The notes beneath the pieces are model-generated. The model had not been told where the DNA came from. It saw only the letters and a program-made list of their open reading frames with translations, and did no database searches. From Sphingomonas sp. Leaf32 (lineage in GTDB: Bacteria > Pseudomonadota > Alphaproteobacteria > Sphingomonadales > Sphingomonadaceae), in NCBI RefSeq assembly GCF_001421765.1, contig NZ_LMLA01000008.1:186906-250905 (forward strand): 64,000 bases of DNA, written 5' to 3'. Each line of letters begins with the position of its first letter. Positions within the stretch are counted from its first letter, which is position 1. This document shows, in pieces, positions 62,032 through 64,000 of the stretch. A program made the position numbers and the translations under genes.

Positions 62032-62328
62032 TTACGGCGTCTCGCCGGCGACCGGTTCGGTGCCGAACTCGGCCTCGGCTGCATCCGGATTGACCAGCAC
62101 CGCCTTCATCGATGCGTCGATCTTGTCGAGCATCGCGGCATGGGCTTTCGGTACCTTTGCCCGCACCGCCGCGCACGCCGTCGCCGCATCGTCGAAGATC
62201 GCGACCCGCGCCGCCGCTTCGGCGGGGGGCTTCTCCATGCGGGCATCCGCATTGATCCGCGTCGAAAGACAGTCGGCATAGGGCGCGGTCGGCGCGACCG
62301 CCTGCATCGCCAGCACCATCGCGATCAT
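62032..62328 (-). CDS. Hypothetical exported protein inside the SUF operon
   Basis: 98 residues. Short hydrophobic start ([18 protein letters not shown]), two cysteines (ADCLSTRINADA; ATACAAVRAKVPKAHAAMLD), helical elsewhere. It is linked to the four-cysteine gene by an ATGA overlap and followed by sufC, so it is co-transcribed with the Fe-S machinery. Function unknown. Confidence 0.65.
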   Translation of the reverse strand: MIAMVLAMQAVAPTAPYADCLSTRINADARMEKPPAEAAARVAIFDDAATACAAVRAKVPKAHAAMLDKIDASMKAVLVNPDAAEAEFGTEPVAGETP

Positions 62329-62642
62329 GACGCTCCCCGAAGCTTGTCGCGTTGGGCACGGATTTCGGGACGACGTTCATCCAGACACGCGGTCATCTCG
62401 TTCGCCGCAGCGCGATGATCGGCGGCACATTGCGCCATCACCGTGCAGACTGCCTGATCCAGCAACGGGTCGCCGCTGCTTTTGGTGACGCGGCACCGCT
62501 TCATCTGCCAGTGCCGGGTCTTATATTCGAACCGCATCGTCCGCATCTTGCGGCCGATGACGACGATCTCGTCCTCGGCCGCGACCACGGGGGGTACGGG
62601 CGCTGGCGTCTGTATCATCAAGGCGGCAGCCAGCGCGATCAC
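62325..62642 (-). CDS. Small secreted four-cysteine protein inside the SUF operon
   Basis: 105 residues. Signal-like start ([20 protein letters not shown]), then [15 protein letters not shown] and cysteines in the pattern C-x14-C-x5-C-x14-C (KRC, AVC, AQC, TAC) with [11 protein letters not shown]. Paralogue of 37835-38164. GTG start overlaps the sufB stop (GTGA) and its stop overlaps the next start. Function unknown; the position between sufB and sufC suggests co-expression with Fe-S assembly. Confidence 0.7.
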   Translation of the reverse strand: MIALAAALMIQTPAPVPPVVAAEDEIVVIGRKMRTMRFEYKTRHWQMKRCRVTKSSGDPLLDQAVCTVMAQCAADHRAAANEMTACLDERRPEIRAQRDKLRGAS

Positions 62643-64000
62643 CCCACCGACCCTTCGAGGCTGATGCCGAGCAGCTTCTGCGCCTCGACCGCGAATTCCA
62701 TCGGCAGCTGTTGCAGCACTTCGCGGGCGAAGCCGTTGACGATCAGCGCGACCGCCGCCTCCGAATCCAGCCCGCGCTGCCGCGCGTAGAACATCTGGTC
62801 CTCGGAAATCTTGCTGGTCGTCGCCTCATGCTCGATCTGCGCCGAGGGGTTCTTGACCTCGATATAGGGCACGGTGTGCGCGCCGCACTGGTCGCCGAGC
62901 AACAGGCTGTCGCACTGGGTGAAGTTGCGCACGCCCTCCGCCGAGGGGGCGACGCGCACCAGCCCGCGATAGGTATTGTCGCTGCGGCCCGCGCTGATCC
63001 CCTTCGACACGATGGTCGAGCGCGACCCCTTGCCCAGATGGATCATCTTGGTGCCGGTATCGGCCTGCTGCCGGTTGTTGGTGACCGCGACCGAATAGAA
63101 TTCGCCGACGCTGTTCTCGCCGGCCAGCACGCAGGACGGGTATTTCCACGTGATCGCGCTACCGGTCTCGACCTGCGTCCACGATACCTTGCTGTTCTTG
63201 CCTTGACACAGCGCGCGCTTGGTCACGAAATTATAGATGCCGCCCTTGCCGTTCTCGTCGCCGGGATACCAGTTCTGGACGGTCGAGTACTTTATCTCGG
63301 CATCGTCCAGCGCGACCAGTTCGACCACCGCAGCGTGCAGCTGGTTCTCGTCGCGCATCGGCGCGGTGCAGCCTTCTAGGTAGCTGACATAGCTGCCCTT
63401 GTCGGCGACGATCAGCGTGCGTTCGAACTGGCCGGTATTTTCGGCATTGATCCGGAAATAGGTCGACAGCTCCATCGGGCAGTGCACGCCCTCCGGAATG
63501 TAGACGAAGGTCCCGTCCGAAAAGACCGCGCTGTTCAGCGTCGCGAAGAAATTGTCACGCTGCGGCACGACCTTGCCCAGCCACTTGCGGACCAGATCGG
63601 GATATTCGCGGATCGCTTCGCTGATCGAGCGGAAGATGACGCCGGCGGCTTCCAGCTCCTTGCGGAAAGTCGTCGCGACCGACACGCTGTCGAACACCGC
63701 ATCGACCGCGACCTTGCGCGACCCTTCGACCCCGGCGAGGACCTTCTGCTCCTCGATCGGAATGCCGAGCTTTTCATAGACGCGCAGAATCTCGGGATCG
63801 ACCTCGTCCAGCGAACCCAGCTTCGGCTTCGCCTTCGGCTCGGCGTAATAATAGGCGTCCTGATAGTCGATCGGATCGAGGTTCAGCTTGGCCCAGTCGG
63901 GCGCCTCCATCGTCAGCCACAGGCGGAACGCCTTCAGCCGCCAGTCGAGCATCCATTCCGGCTCGTTCTTCTTGGCGCTGATGTAGCGGACGGTGTCTTC
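62639..64000 (-). CDS. sufB: Fe-S assembly protein SufB (5' end outside window)
   Basis: The frame is open to the window edge, giving 453 residues of a protein usually ~490 long. Typical segments: [40 protein letters not shown], and the C-terminal [20 protein letters not shown] with [20 protein letters not shown]. It is the scaffold subunit with SufC and SufD. The first ~35 codons and the promoter are not visible. Confidence 0.97.
   Translation of the reverse strand, partial: EDTVRYISAKKNEPEWMLDWRLKAFRLWLTMEAPDWAKLNLDPIDYQDAYYYAEPKAKPKLGSLDEVDPEILRVYEKLGIPIEEQKVLAGVEGSRKVAVDAVFDSVSVATTFRKELEAAGVIFRSISEAIREYPDLVRKWLGKVVPQRDNFFATLNSAVFSDGTFVYIPEGVHCPMELSTYFRINAENTGQFERTLIVADKGSYVSYLEGCTAPMRDENQLHAAVVELVALDDAEIKYSTVQNWYPGDENGKGGIYNFVTKRALCQGKNSKVSWTQVETGSAITWKYPSCVLAGENSVGEFYSVAVTNNRQQADTGTKMIHLGKGSRSTIVSKGISAGRSDNTYRGLVRVAPSAEGVRNFTQCDSLLLGDQCGAHTVPYIEVKNPSAQIEHEATTSKISEDQMFYARQRGLDSEAAVALIVNGFAREVLQQLPMEFAVEAQKLLGISLEGSVG

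Overview
The window is chromosomal DNA of a high-GC alphaproteobacterium, most likely a sphingomonad (Sphingomonas or a close relative). The evidence is gene order and gene families: a ChvI/ChvG - short HPr kinase - RapZ - EIIA-Man - HPr cluster beside pckA, F0 ATP synthase genes in the order atpI-B-E-F'-F, a complete SUF operon, ydbH-ynbE-ydbL, a WalW-like deacetylase, and paired palindromic repeats of sphingomonad type. No rRNA, tRNA, prophage, CRISPR array or transposase gene was found. The gene content is mostly core; the unusual material is small and intergenic.

Layout, left to right. 1-1.1 kb: end of rplK, then rplA and a strong terminator. 1.2-4.8 kb (minus): deaminase, WalW-like deacetylase and a histidine kinase whose linker is built from in-frame palindromic repeats. 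5-8.8 kb: Lrp regulator, TPR protein, yaaA, two tiny membrane proteins. 8.9-15.3 kb: pckA, divergent from the chvI-chvG-hprK-rapZ-EIIA-ptsH operon. 15.4-23.3 kb: HTH/DUF4019 sensor, cyclopropane synthase, a mannosyltransferase and polyprenyl-glycan synthase pair, leuB, recO. 23.4-30.7 kb: deacetylase/acyltransferase pair, a small gene with an EcfG-type promoter, uvrC with an overlapping orphan CcdA-like gene, oxidoreductase, DUF4349 lipoprotein, SMR exporter. 30.8-33.5 kb: F0 ATP synthase operon. 33.7-34.0 kb: a candidate type I toxin-antitoxin cassette. 34-37.8 kb: ydbL-ynbE-ydbH. 37.8-44.4 kb: PagL, DUF2975/HTH pair, radC, acetyltransferase, EF-hand protein, purB, a nested MITE, a GNAT protein. 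44.6-47.8 kb: dnaK-dnaJ with a heat-shock promoter. 47.9-56.1 kb: copper chaperone, zincin-like protein, TonB-like protein, DUF1206 protein, uvrA with a lower-GC nucleotidyltransferase module behind it, cold-shock protein and small proteins. 56.1-64 kb (minus): SUF operon sufB-x-y-sufC-sufD-sufS-sufT-sufA with a TonB-dependent receptor at its end.

The most interesting signal is at 33.74-33.98 kb. A 36-residue hydrophobic peptide has an almost complete Shine-Dalgarno sequence. That initiation region is duplicated about 185 bp downstream, where a convergent promoter would make a ~60-nt RNA that starts inside the duplicate and ends at a hairpin. This is the layout of Fst/par-type type I toxin-antitoxin loci, which are known from Gram-positive bacteria. 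Other notable signals are repeat-derived protein sequence in the histidine kinase, a 157-bp MITE with perfect 9-bp target duplications inside an older palindrome, two genes (dnaJ and the gene at 29086-29391) whose Shine-Dalgarno lies in a perfect hairpin, and a family of four-cysteine secreted proteins, one of which sits inside the SUF operon.
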